Made by a program: the position numbers and the translations under genes
The notes under the pieces: model-generated
Database searches by the model: none
What the model saw: only the letters and a program-made list of their open reading frames with translations
What the model was told of the DNA's origin: nothing
Source of the DNA: Nemopilema nomurai
Lineage: Eukaryota > Cnidaria > Scyphozoa > Rhizostomeae > Rhizostomatidae
NCBI GenBank assembly: GCA_003864495.1
Contig: ML133383.1
Coordinates: 4,614,898-4,678,897, forward strand
Reading direction: 5' to 3'
Length of the DNA: 64,000 nt
Shown: positions 50,758 to 62,065 of the stretch, one piece after another
Layout: every line of letters begins with the position of its first letter
How positions within the stretch are numbered: the stretch's first letter is position 1

Positions 50758-51839
50758 ATGTCGCAGCGCAGGAATTCCGTAGACGCTGGTAACGCAGCAT
50801 CTGAAGAAGCAAGGGAAATCAACGAACCGTTCGGGAGAAGACCAGTAACAAGAAGTCAGACAGCAAGGGAGGCTCAAGTCAGACGTCGCAGTGACATAAC
50901 AGTGATGCTTTCCTCTCCAAGCAGACAGGAAGTTCAGCAAGGGAGTCCAAGATCACCTGAAACATCACAATATTCTGAGGGAAACGAGGAGAAACACTAA
51001 GCGATCGATTGTGGACATCCAATACTTTGCGGGACGTCGAAGTGATGATGTAAATGACTGGTTGGAGCAATGGGAACTTGCGGCCAGAGTAAACGATTGG
51101 GATGCAGAAGATGAGCTGCGGAGACTTCCACTCTACTTAAAGGACAATGCTGAAGGTGGTTCGCAAGACAGAGTGAAGAGTTGAAAGGAAACTTAGATCA
51201 GTTAAAATACAGGTTAGAAGACTATTTCAACAATGAAGACATGCGCCTGTTAGCAAGGGGAGCTTTGGCGGAAAGAAAGCAGAGGCCACGAGAAAGCGTG
51301 AATGAATATGCTGAGGCTGTCGAAACATTGGCCAGGAAAGGTTTCCCAGCAGACCGATTCAACGAAGCGGCGTGTGAAGCCTTCATCAATGGCCTAAAGC
51401 CTGAAATAAAACAGTGGTTATGGGGAGAAGATTGAAGGAGTTTGAGGACGCTGTCCTCGAAGCACAAACGCGGGAGATGTTTTTGGATTCAGAGTCTATG
51501 CCAAGGAAAACAAGAATTCTGGCAGCCTTAGAAGAAATGCTTCACGAAGACTCGGAGGGTGAAGACTACAGAATTTCAGCTCACAAGCAAAGAAAGCAAA
51601 CAATGGCTCCCGTGGAAAAACAACAAACTCAGGGCAATGATTTGAATTCTATATGGAAGGCTATTGGTCAACTTACGGAAGATGTTAGAAGATTGGCTGC
51701 TACAAATTCAAATTCCGTCGCAGCACAGTATGCAACAAAGCCAAGAATTGCCAAATGTTGGATATGTGGGAAGCCCGGCCATGTGAAAAGAAGTTGTCCC
51801 GAAGCGAAAAGGCAGAACAAAGAAAATGGGGGAGACTGA
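50758..51839 (+). pseudogene. gag: Gag of the Gypsy element, frame-broken
   Basis: Starts at the ATG 40 bp after the LTR and would encode the structural capsid/nucleocapsid protein. The N-terminus is basic and Ser/Arg-rich. The middle holds a capsid-like stretch (WLEQWELAARVNDWD, later LEDYFNNEDMRLLARG and NEYAEAVETLARKGFP). The end has one CCHC zinc knuckle, C-x2-C-x4-H-x4-C, at 51,756-51,797 (CWICGKPGHVKRSC). The frame changes near 50,990, 51,150 and 51,425. The last segment ends GGD then TGA at 51,837-51,839, directly followed by CTAG and an open pol frame in the same phase. Family assignment is firm; function of this copy is doubtful unless the frameshifts are sequencing errors. Confidence 0.85.
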
Positions 51840-54800
51840 CTAGCCGTTGGATCAGCTGGTGAGAAAAAGAGGGAACTCTCATCAGACCAAACCTTGCCCT
51901 CCTGTCACTACAAACAGATACAATTATTTGCATTGGATAATGATAACATACATGAACAACGTTTGGTGAGAGAAGGTGCATGGGTATCTGGAAAAGTAAA
52001 TGGTTTTCAAGTGGACTTCATGCTGGATACTGGAGCAGCGGTGACGGTGGTGAGCAAAGAGGTTTTTGACCAGGCTTTTCCAGAGGCCAATCTACAAAAA
52101 TCAAATGTACAACTCGTTTCAGCTAGTGGTGACCCTTTGAAAGTGATTGGAAAGACGGAAATGATACTGGACCTTGGCCATCTTCAAGTGACATTTCCTG
52201 TAACGGTCATAGACAATTTCAGATTTCAGTGTCTCCTTGGCAACGATTTCATGGAAAAGCATGGCCTACGTATTCAGTATGACACGAAGACTGTTGTGTT
52301 TAGCGATGGAAAATGTGTACCTTTCTTTCAACTGGCGGGAAAAGATCCGCATTCTTGTGTACAGATGTGCTGGTGCCCCCTGAGCGAGCTATGGTGATAC
52401 AAGCCAAAATAAATGGAGATGAAGAAGGACTGCTCCTGTTTGCTGAGAGACAACCAGGAAAATCAACAACAAAGATCCACGTGGCAAGTGTGCTGACAAA
52501 ATGTAGAAAAAACGGAAGAGTAGCACTTGAGATTATGAATGCAACAAAGAGTCCAGTTCAACTGAAGCAAGGAGATGAAATGGCAGAGTTGGAACTTTTC
52601 AGGAGATCAAAGCAGAACAAGTCAAGGACAAAACAATGACAGTGATAAGACCTTCTGATCTGAACATTGGGCATCTCTCCACAGAAGAACAACAACATTT
52701 GTGCCATGTTTTAAACGAAAGTGGAGTTGTTGGTCAGACAAAACTTGGACGAACCACGGTGATGGAACACAGTATCGACACTGGTTCTGCTTCTCCAATA
52801 AAGCAAAGACCATATCGGGTACCAGAAACAAAGCGAAAGATCATAGAAGAAGAAGTACAAAAGATGCTAGTTGCAGAGATCATAAAGCCTTCAAAAAGTC
52901 CATGGTCCTCTCCAGTTGTTTTGGTCACAAAACCTGATGGAACAGCAAGATTTTGTGTGGATTACAGAAAATTGAATGCAGTGACAAAGAAGGATGCATA
53001 CCCTATTCCAAGGATTGATGACACCCTTGATGCACTTGGCAAAGCGAAGTTTTTCACCACATTGGATCTGGAAAGCGGATACTGGCAAATCCCAATGAAA
53101 GATGAAGATAAGGAAAAGACTGCATTTTCGACTTCACAGGGGCATTGGGAATTTCAGACCATGCCATTTGGTGTCGTCAATGGACCAGCTTGCTTCCAGA
53201 GGCTGATGAACTACGTTCTAACAGGACTTCATTGGACACACTGTCTAGTGTATTTAGATGATATCATCATCTTCTCAAGAACATTTGAAGAGCACATGGA
53301 TCGACTGAAAACTGTTCTTAGCAGACTCAGGAAGGCAGGCTTAACGTTGAAACCCCGCAAGTGTCAGTGGGTACAAAGAAGCGTCAAATATCTTGGACAT
53401 ATCATTTCAGAGGATGGAATACGACCTGATTCAGCTAAGATCAAGGCAGTAGAAGACTTTCCGGCTCCTACCAGCAGGACATTAGTAAAGAAGTTCCTTG
53501 GTATGACTTCCTACTACAGACGTTTTGTGCCCAATTATGCAAGCATCGTGAAGCCACTTACACAACTAACAAAAACACGTGGACAGCCTAAGATATTCCA
53601 GTGGAATGAAGAGGCACAAAGAGCATTTGAGCATCTGAAAATGTCCTTGCTTACCGAACCTGTCCTTCGACTACCAGATTTTGATCGAAATTTTGTGGTT
53701 TATACTGATGCAAGCGACTATGGCCTGGGAGCAGTGTTGGCGCAAAACTTTGTCGATGGCGAAGCAGTGGTAGCATATGCAAGCAGACAGCTGTCAAGTA
53801 GCGAAAGGAATTATTCAACGATTCAGAAAGAATGCTTGGCGATCGTATGGGCGTTACAGTATTTCCACCATTATCTGTTCGGAAGAACATTTGTTATTGT
53901 GACGGACCATCGACCCCTCAAATGGTTTGCAAACAATGAAGCCAAAGAGTGCCAGATGGAAAGATGGATGTGTGACCTGCAAGCCTATTCTTTTGAGGTG
54001 AAGCACAGACCTGGAAAATGCAATGGTAACGCTGACTTCTTATCGAGATGTCCTGTTGAAGAAACGAAGGTGGAAGTTGCAGCCATTTCAGCAAAAGATG
54101 TCATGAGCAGCCAAGAAGCGGACGAAGAGTGTGCAGAAATCATGTATCGTTTACGTAATGGCGATAATCACCCACAAGCAGACGGGAGTGAGCCAGAAGA
54201 ACACAAGAATCAATATGTCATTGAAGACGGCGTACTGTACCATTTATGGGCTCCTGTCCGGAAGGGGAAACAGTTACGAGTGAGAAAACAGCTGGTTGTG
54301 CCAAAGGCGGAAAAAGGGAAGATTCTTGTCCAGAACCACGAGGAAGCTGCACATCCAAGATTTCAGAGAATGTTCGCAAGAATAAGGCAGGCCTACTTCT
54401 GGAAAAGTATGAAGAGGGACATCAGTAGACATTTACAGAATTGCTCGCTCTGTGCACAAAGAAAAGAACCAAAGAACAGAACGCATGCACCACTGAAACC
54501 AATTGAAGTATTTGGACCACTGGAACTTGTTGGAATCGATTATGTTGGACCGCTACCAGTAACAACAAGTGGTAACAAGTAGTCCTTACTATGCAAGACC
54601 AATTCTCAAGATGGCCAGCTGCTTATGCCGTTCCAGAAATAAGTGCTGAGACGACAGTAAAATGCATTGAAAAGTTTGCAGGGGATTATGGCTACCCATG
54701 TACAATCTTATCTGATCGTGGGTCAAATTTCATGTCATCTACATTTAAAAGAGCTTGTAAGAAGATGGGAGTTCGGTTGAAAAACACCTCACCATATCGG

Positions 54801-55538
54801 CCACAATGTAATGGCATGACAGAGAGGTTCAATGGGACCCTGAAAACTGCATTGGCAATGTATACGAACAGCAAGAAAGATGACTGGGACGAGCATTTAA
54901 GAGACATTGTATTGGCTTATAGGACAACCCCACATTCGATTACAAAAGAAACACCTGCGTTCCTAATGACCGGCAGGGAATTCAACGTGGCGCCAGGAGC
55001 AATGAGACCTCCAACTCGGATGTATTCCACAGATTTTGTAAATGAGCGAGAAAATGCACTGAGGGAAGCATATACTCTGGTCAGAGAGCTGAATCATAAA
55101 GAAAAAGAGCGACAGAAAATTGTTCATGATAAAAGAGTCACAGCTGAAGATCACCAGTATTCAGTTGGCGATATGGTGTATTTAAAGAACCATGATAAAA
55201 GGCAAAGTACGGGTTTAAATCTGCAACATTGGCTTGGACCATATAAAATACAACGTGTCATATCAAGCGAGAATGTCGAGTTAGATTTGAAGGATTCCAG
55301 AAGGAACCGGATTGTGCACGTGAATCAACTGAAAAGGTGCACAATGGAGCAGATGGACAAGGTCAAATACAGAGTCAGGACGGTCTTGGACAAGATGAGA
55401 CAGAGAAACCAAAAGGGAAGATTGGAAACAAAGTTTTTCGTCGAGCTAGATGATGGTGAGACCTTATGGGTACCGTCAGAAAGTGTAGCAGACCGATTGA
55501 TCGAAGAGTTTGAACAGTCCTTGAATGTAAAGAAATAG
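51840..55538 (+). pseudogene. pol: Pol of the Gypsy element, frame-broken
   Basis: Domains in order. Aspartic protease with LDTGAA (active-site DTGA at 52,026-52,037). Reverse transcriptase with FCVDYRKLNAVT, TTLDLESGYWQI and the catalytic YLDD at 53,251-53,262. RNase H with YTDASDYGLGAVLA near 53,701 and VTDHRPLKWF. Integrase with an H-x4-H...CSLC zinc motif near 54,340-54,460, then the first Asp in GIDYVGPL, the second in LSDRGSNF, and the Glu in MTERFNGTL at 54,822. The C-terminus has a GPY/F-like module (WLGPYKIQRV) and a chromodomain-like tail ending DDGETLWVPSE. Frame changes lie near 52,365, 52,605 and 54,575. The reverse transcriptase-RNase H part (52,636-54,582) is one long open frame. 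Confidence 0.9.
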
Positions 55539-55597
55539 TAACAAACACATTTATCGTATATTTTTAGATTAAAACCATATATTATGTTGTTTAATCT

Positions 55598-55605
55598 AAG
55601 GGGGG
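55598..55605 (+). promoter_or_regulatory. Polypurine tract
   Basis: AAGGGGGG ends 4 bp before the 3' LTR, the expected place for the plus-strand primer. Confidence 0.8.
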
Positions 55606-55609
55606 CGTG

Positions 55610-56062
55610 TGTAATGTGTTTACGTTTAGCGCTGATGCAATGCTTTTATGTAGGCTCGCTGTAATTAGATATTTTAGGATTGACTGGACTGTTGACAACA
55701 GACGCTGTGGCCACAGCAACAAAACGAGATAACGCTGCTTGATTTTACGTAATGCCTTTGAAATATCTTGTAATCGTCACGGTTGTTAAGAAAACTGATT
55801 ATCGTATCCAAGCATTCTATTTTGGACATGTTAACTTGACTTGTATAAAAGGCGGTAGCTTAAGATGCAGAGACAGATGTGAGCGGGGAGCTCTGAGGCC
55901 GGTCAGAAGGGTATTTTCTGAGAACGTTGGCTTGAGTCCCGTTACCTTATTTACATTAGTATTTAATATTACACTTTCACATTGATAACTTCAGTGTTTT
56001 ATCTTCTCTATATATATTTTGTGTTACATTCCTGAAGCTACTGGGCGTGGTTGGGTGTGACA
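55610..56062 (+). repeat. 3' LTR
   Basis: 453 bp, same ends as the 5' LTR, no difference seen by eye. The 3' flank AGCA completes the target-site duplication. Confidence 0.95.
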
Positions 56063-56320
56063 AGCAAAAAACATAGAGGATTCTTTACCACATCTTGCTT
56101 CTCAAAATGGGAGCATGTTCTTAAATATGTAAAGCAACATGAAGCTTCAAAATTTCACAAGACTGCCTTTATTTATGAATATGTTGTTCCAAAATGCGGT
56201 GATGCATTTTCAATAGCAAAAGTTTGCTCTAACAAAGGCAATAAGAAAGGCCCCGCTAAATTTTTCGGTTGTAGTTATGGATGTGACTTTTCAATCTTTC
56301 CTAAACCGAATTGCATATAA
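56063..56320 (+). pseudogene. hAT-like zinc-finger remnant split by the Gypsy insertion
   Basis: An open frame encodes KKHRGFFTTSCFSKWEHV and then a QHEASKFH motif. This matches the F..GF.NW...L..HE.S..H signature seen in TTF/BED-like fingers at the N-terminus of hAT transposases and ZMYM1-like proteins. The frame extends leftward across the Gypsy target site into about 50,237-50,264 when the insertion is ignored. It ends after about 86 codons with no catalytic domain in view, so it is a fragment. Confidence 0.5.
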
Positions 56321-56533
56321 GAGTGGATGCAATAATGCAAATGCGAAAGGGGCATTTTCTTACTTTCTAGGGGAGTGGTTTCAAAAGATTTTCCAAGGGC
56401 AAGCCCCTGGAAACCCTACTTCACCTCAGAGCAATTTATACAATACACGAGATCAACGGAAGAATGATTCATTACAAAACTAATTTCACGTGGGATACCA
56501 CGCGTCACAATGACAATACGCGTTCTCGTGCGA
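56321..56533. other. Short spacer, nothing recognised
   Basis: Continues the hAT-like flank without long frames. Confidence 0.4.
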
Positions 56534-57199
56534 TGCGAATTTTTCGCCGCGAATGCCCAAAAAATATGCTCAGAAGTGGAGATTAGAAAATTCGCAGTGA
56601 ATGGTTTCTACTTTTTCGCAGCGAATAATTCGCCTTGTAAAATAAACCAATCAGAACAGCAATCGAAGACAGCTGACATAAACCCAACTAGTGAACAAGA
56701 GAAAAACACTCTTTTGACAACAAATCTTTGTCGTCTCTTGACGTGAAGACATGGGAAAGAAAGGGCTAGGCCGAATGGTGCTATGCAATGTAAACATATC
56801 TATATCAAAAGTATGCAAAACGACAGAAAACTACGCAGTGGTTCAAACAACAACATGGGAGAATAATGAGTAGCCTATGACTAGGCAGCAGAAATCCCGC
56901 ACCTATAACATAAACAATGGAAGGGGACGTTTCTAGCAACAGGCAATGCCATGACGCGGGGCTTATGACGTACGAACAAGAACTATGCCACAGTACCGCT
57001 TTCTTTGCTTTTTTGCTCGCTTTTTCAACAAATTAGCTTTAAGATTATAAGCTTTTTTAATAAAAACAATCTTCGAACAGACGCTATTTTCTTTTGCATT
57101 ATTCGCGGCGAATTCGCACAAGAAATTCTGCTAGTGGAAATTAAACTTCGAATTCGCAGCGAATTCATAGGCAAAAAAATTCGTGGCGAAAAATTCGCA
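56534..57199. mobile_element. MITE-like element with ATTCGC/GCGAAT termini
   Basis: Ends are inverted: TGCGAATTTTTCGCCGCGAA at the left and its near-complement GGCGAAAAATTCGCA at the right. Within about 130 bp of each end the palindromic motif ATTCGC(N)GCGAAT recurs three to four times. No transposase is encoded. The exact boundaries and the target duplication could not be settled. Confidence 0.5.
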
Positions 57200-57339
57200 G
57201 GCTTTACATTTCAGCATAGAGTCAACATGCTTGCGTTTCTGTTAAGAGATGCCGGGCTGTAAAGACCTCGAGTAAGTTGAGTATGCACTTATGAGTGTTT
57301 AGGCTGAAATCTATGGCGCGCATACACCGCCAAAAATAG

Positions 57340-57692
57340 TACTTTCTAAAATTTCACTAACTTTCTAAAAGTTTAGTGATCTTCTAAAAGTTCAGTTGTT
57401 CTGTCTAGTCTTAAAATTTCAGTCATTTCCAAAGTTTCAACCACCGTTCAACATTTTCTAAAATTTCAATTACTTAAACAACGTTTCTAAAATTCCAATC
57501 GCTTGCTCTGCGAGATTTCTAAAATTTCAGTCATGCTAGGTTAGTTCTAATATTGCAACCATTTCTAAAGTTTGAACCCCCGGTCAACATTTCCTAAAAT
57601 TTCAATCACTCTAAAGTTTCAATGGCTTTTCCAAAATTTCAATGGTGAATGTTGACAGCCTCTTCCTGAACTTTGCCAAGCAGCCTCCTTTT
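57340..57692 (+). repeat. Left terminal inverted repeat, iterated motif
   Basis: About 13 degenerate copies of a motif close to YTAAARTTTCARTC at irregular spacing of about 18-40 bp. The last 204 bp (57,489-57,692) match the right end in inverse orientation. The repeat stops 37 bp before the HECT gene's start codon. Confidence 0.85.
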
Positions 57693-57729
57693 CCACCATT
57701 TCCCCGAGAAAGTAAGTGCAGGTGGCAGC

Positions 57730-60700
57730 ATGGCTGACAGGAGGGTGAACGTCGAAGGTGAGCAGAGATTGCGCCAAATCATGGAAATAGCAGAGCGGAT
57801 GTTACAGGATGCTAGCAGTACACGTACAACGACTAGCACTAATGAAAATAGTACTCCTGGCTCAGATTGTTCAAACAGACAAAGTAGCAATTGCAGCGAT
57901 ACGTCAGGATCAACAATCAGCAGCTTCCTTAGGCCCAACAATTCCACATCAGCATCAACTGGACCCGTTCAACAGCAGTTGCTGGTAAGACAGAATTTTA
58001 GAAGTTTATTTGCGCCATACAGCAGGCCACAAGATCAGCGTCAAGGGAGACCTATGCCAAGAAGTGGAAGGGGCATAGGGCGGCGTAGCCAAGGAAAGTC
58101 GCCAGTCAAAGAGACTTGGACACATGACTTTTTTTGTTTATCAAAAACCAATACATCATACCCCCCAGGTCAAAAAGAAAAAATAGGATTAACTGATGCT
58201 GGTTTAGGACGGAAAAAGGTTACCTTCTCGCATGATGGAGATGCTGCTCATGTGGCTAAGCAATTGGAAAAAATTTATCCAAAATTACAAGGATGTGGAG
58301 GTTTTGAGATACTACGATCGCAAGGCGCCAAAGAAACATTGCGATTGCTCATCCCACCCCGTAGTGGATATTCTGTTATATTCCTGAGGGATCTTAGCGG
58401 CCTTGGGTCTGCTTTAGGATACATTAGACCAATACAGATGAACCTTTCCACATCAAAAGTCCCACCACAGGATCCCATGGTAAGTGACCATACAAATTTG
58501 ACAGAGCAATATTTATTTATTGATCAATAATTTGTACTATTTTGACTGCTTGTTGTCATGAACATATACAGAAATAAACCAGTTTGGAATCTTCTGCTTG
58601 CATGACTTTGGTAGATCATCCAAACATTTGCTGATCAACATGTAAAAGGAACACATTGATTTGCTACCTAAATCAGCAAAGGAGACTTTTTATGCAGAGC
58701 TCATTGAAAATCTAAGTAAAAAGATGCACCCCTCTGCTGTACAAAATTAGATTGGCTGTTCTGTTTTACACAATCATACAATTTTTTCTCATATGCTTAC
58801 ATTTATTAAACCATTTCAAGTCCATTTGGTCACCATTGTTAATTGCTATTAATATTTTTTCCAGATGTTTCAATCTATGGAGTCTTACTTTGTAAAATGT
58901 TTAGGCTGCCTTGAAGATATCCCAATAGACCAATTACGAGAGCATCACAAAAAGTGTATCAGCAGCAACAATGAGGAGGTAAATTTTCTATTGAAACATT
59001 CTGTTAGCAGTCAGATGCTGACTTTTATGACAGGCCTATTCCAATCAGTGCAGGGTGGTCACTTTTTTTCACTCTTTTGGTATCACTCCGATGTGTTGAT
59101 ACTCTGATGAGTGTCCGATGAAAGTGTTTCTGCGCAAAAACTAAATTCCATTTCAATTTGCCCCACATTTTTTTGTTTATTTTAGAATTTTTAACTTCTG
59201 TCCATTATGTAAAGTGTCCCTTAATTTATGAAATAGAGATGACTTAAAATAAAATTGATAAAGCAACTCCAAATAAAATCTGTTTGAGTGGTTTTGATTT
59301 CTTCTTTTCTGACCTGAGGATTTTGCAATAATAAACAGTTTCAAATGTCTAAACAACTTAATTTTGTGCTGTTGTTTCTCTTTTGTCAGGAACAACATTC
59401 ACAGTGTGATGAAGATCCGGAAATAAAATGTGAAAATTGTATGTCAGCTGTAAAATTTTCAAATTATGAAATGCACACCCAAGAATGCCTCAGTCTTCAT
59501 GATGCCACTGATATATATTTTCCTGTGGATCCTCAGTGTGGTACATCTACAATTGCTAAATCTGGATCAAAACCTAATGATGCAGTGAAGTCTAATACTG
59601 AATTGAGGGAAGATTATCATTTGCTTGCTCAATCTGCAGGCAAAACTGATTCACCTGAAAATGCTCAATCTCGACCAGATAGTGAAAAATCAATGCCAAA
59701 TAATGCACCATTAAAGGGAGATTCTATATCTAAGCTGATGGAGCTTACAAATTTTTCTGAAGATGATTGTGAAATTTTTCTCAATCAATGTTGCAATGAG
59801 AGCTTTGATGAGGCTGTTGGAAAATTTCTAAAAGATGGATGCCTGTCAACAATTGTTTCAATAATGGCTGGGAAACTTAAAGGTGCTACAAAATTCATCA
59901 AAATATCTGATCCTGAAGAGTCCCTTACAGCAGCACTTGCATATTTCAAGGGTGTTGAATATGCTGAAAACCGACCAATTTCTGTTCATGTGGGCATAGC
60001 AATTGATGCAGGGGGGCCTAAAAGGCAATTTTTTCAAGATGTAATAGACACAGTAATCACAGGAACTGATCTTAGATTATTTGAGGGATGCAATGGCAAA
60101 CTGGTTCCAGTTTCTTCATCAATGACATTGATGTCTAACATTTTGGAGATATTTGGAAGGGTAATTTCTCATTCAGTTGCTGAAGGTGGGCCAGCTTTCC
60201 CATACTTGGCACCACCTATATATTGGTACCTTATTACACAGTCTGTGGAGAAAGCCATGCAGCATGCAACAATACTTGATGCTGCTTCCGCAGGTATCAA
60301 ATATGTACTTGACAAGGTATGACATTATGATACTGGTTGTCTTAAAAAGTTTGGCAGTTTTTAGATTGGGCATGAAGCAATATATACATCTATTCAATAT
60401 CAACATGCCAGTAGAATACAGAGATACCATAAATCCTAGAATTAGCCTCATGCGGGTTTGTTTATTTTGAATATTTTTGGATGGGGGCTTATTTGATGAT
60501 GCTTATTAAAAGTTTGTATTTCAAGGGTGGGGGTTTATAAAAGGGGGGCTCTCTTGAGGGGGTGGTGCCAATTCAAGGATTTACAGCATCTTAGCTATTG
60601 GTGCAGGTGCTTTGGATAGTTCAAAGTTTATTGTGAGACTTGTGTAAACAAAACCTACCCTGTATCAGTTATTTGTTGATTAAATATAAAAACTATAATA

Positions 60701-61870
60701 AATTAATAAACAATAATAAACAATAATAAACATTTAGTGTCTAGAAAAACAATTACTGCCACTGATAGTCATAATATGAGTTTATTTTTCACCACAGATC
60801 CATGGTGCAAATACAAATGCGGAATTTCATCAGGCAATAGTTGACACACAAGTTCAAATTGTTCTTGATGAAAGCCAGTGGGATAGGTCTACCCCCATTC
60901 AGGTAAAAGTTCTGCAAAAAGTCAAAAGTGTGCAAAGTAAAACTCTTTGAAATTGAAATACTTTCAAATAACTTGTTCCTGCCATTTTTGCAGTTTGGAA
61001 GTGACAGGTTTTTCACTCCCTGTAATATATTATTTCTTTCTAGTTGGAGAACAAGCTGACCCTCATCCAATGGCTGTTGCAGTATGATGTTTTAATTAAA
61101 CGTGAAAAGGCTATAAAACACTTCGGGAAGGGCTTGGCAACCCTTGGCCTGCTAAGACATATGCGAAAATTTCCAGAGGAATTTGAATCAATGTTTATTT
61201 GGAGTAGTGAAACACTATCTACAAGTGCAGTCCTTGAAATGCTGGAGCTAGAAAATGAAAACCTTCAAAGTGAATGTGCTCTCATTTGGGACTATTTGCA
61301 AGAATTTGTTTCTGAGTGTGGAGAAGAAGGTATACTTGAAATCCAGACTTAATGTTCTAGACTTGATATTAATGTTCATTTATGAAATTTCAAGAGTACT
61401 TTTCATTGTTAATGACAAAGAAATTGTAGCTATTGCAGATGTAATTCATTGCAGACACTTGACTTGGAGGGTTAAGTTACTGGTTTAAAGCATTTCATAC
61501 CTTATTGGGAATAATAAGAATTCACACAAATAATTTTTGGAAGTGATTTAAAAATCCAGAATTGTTTACATCAGAGGGGTATTGTTTTGTTGTATTTTTA
61601 GTTATGTCTATTGTTAGTGGTATAATGTTACCATCTCATGACTTTTTTTCAGAACTCAAGAACTTTTTGAAATTTCTGACTGGATCTTCAGCATTGCCAA
61701 GCAGGGGCCTTCCAAAAAGATATGTCACTGTATCATTTGTAGATGCTGATGCATTCTTTGTATCCACCTGCTTAATGGAATTACATATTCCTAAGTCCTT
61801 TGCAAACAAGGAAGAATTTGAGACATCACTGCATGCAGCCATTTTATGTGTTGGCTATAACACTTGGTAG
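57730..61870 (+). CDS. HECT-type E3 ubiquitin ligase, transposon-borne, 6 exons, 799 aa
   Basis: Exons 57,730-58,479, 58,865-58,978, 59,390-60,316, 60,798-60,902, 61,044-61,329 and 61,653-61,870 have GT-AG borders and compatible phases and total 2,400 nt with no internal stop. Residues 1-125 are Ser/Thr/Asn-rich. Residues about 130-245 hold a block (WTHDFFCL...GLGRKKVTF) that I know from fish and cnidarian proteins preceding HECT domains. Two zinc fingers share the spacing C-x2-C-x11-H-x3-C (Cys262/265, His277, Cys281; Cys302/305, His317, Cys321), the UBZ4 pattern of RAD18. Residues 400-435 look UBA-like. A HECT domain covers about 452-799: IDAGGPKRQFF matches the N-lobe, and FVSTCLMELHIP carries the expected catalytic Cys767, 32 residues from the end. 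Closest named relatives would be G2E3-like proteins. It probably transfers ubiquitin; its substrate and use to the transposon are unknown. Confidence 0.85.
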
Positions 61871-62065
61871 AAGGACTGGAAACACTGAACCAATATTTGT
61901 TTTTGAACCATTGTAAATGTTTTGTTTTGTTTTGTCTAAAATAGTTTTGTTTGCAAAATTGTTATGTTGAAGACAGAGACTTGATTGCTTGGAAACTTGA
62001 TTTTTAAACTTGAATTGCGTCTGCTGATTTACCTGAAACTAAAATAATTCTGTTCGTATTTTAAC
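61871..62065. other. Convergent intergenic gap
   Basis: 195 bp between the stop codons of the two convergent genes. AT-rich; an AATAAA for the plus-strand gene lies just beyond, at about 62,097, inside the other gene's last exon. Confidence 0.6.

Larger units (their letters stand above)
50265..56062 (+). mobile_element. Ty3/Gypsy LTR retrotransposon, full length, recent
   Basis: Complete 5,798-bp element: 5' LTR, primer site, gag, protease, reverse transcriptase, RNase H, integrase, polypurine tract, 3' LTR. The integrase follows RNase H, which defines the Ty3/Gypsy order. It is flanked by the 4-bp duplication AGCA (50,261-50,264 and 56,063-56,066). The LTRs appear identical by eye, so insertion is recent, yet coding frames are broken about six times. 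It sits in an hAT-like remnant. It could be a copy mobilised in trans, or the breaks may be assembly errors. Confidence 0.95.

Noticed and set aside
51837..51839. TGA at the gag end as a simple inactivating mutation
   Set aside because: It falls at the expected gag-pol boundary, pol continues in the same phase, and it is followed by CTAG. A functional leaky stop is the simpler reading, though not proven.
57730..61870. HECT gene as an unrelated host gene next to a transposon
   Set aside because: It lies between the two inverted repeats together with the transposase, and the left repeat ends 37 bp from its start codon, so it is part of the element.
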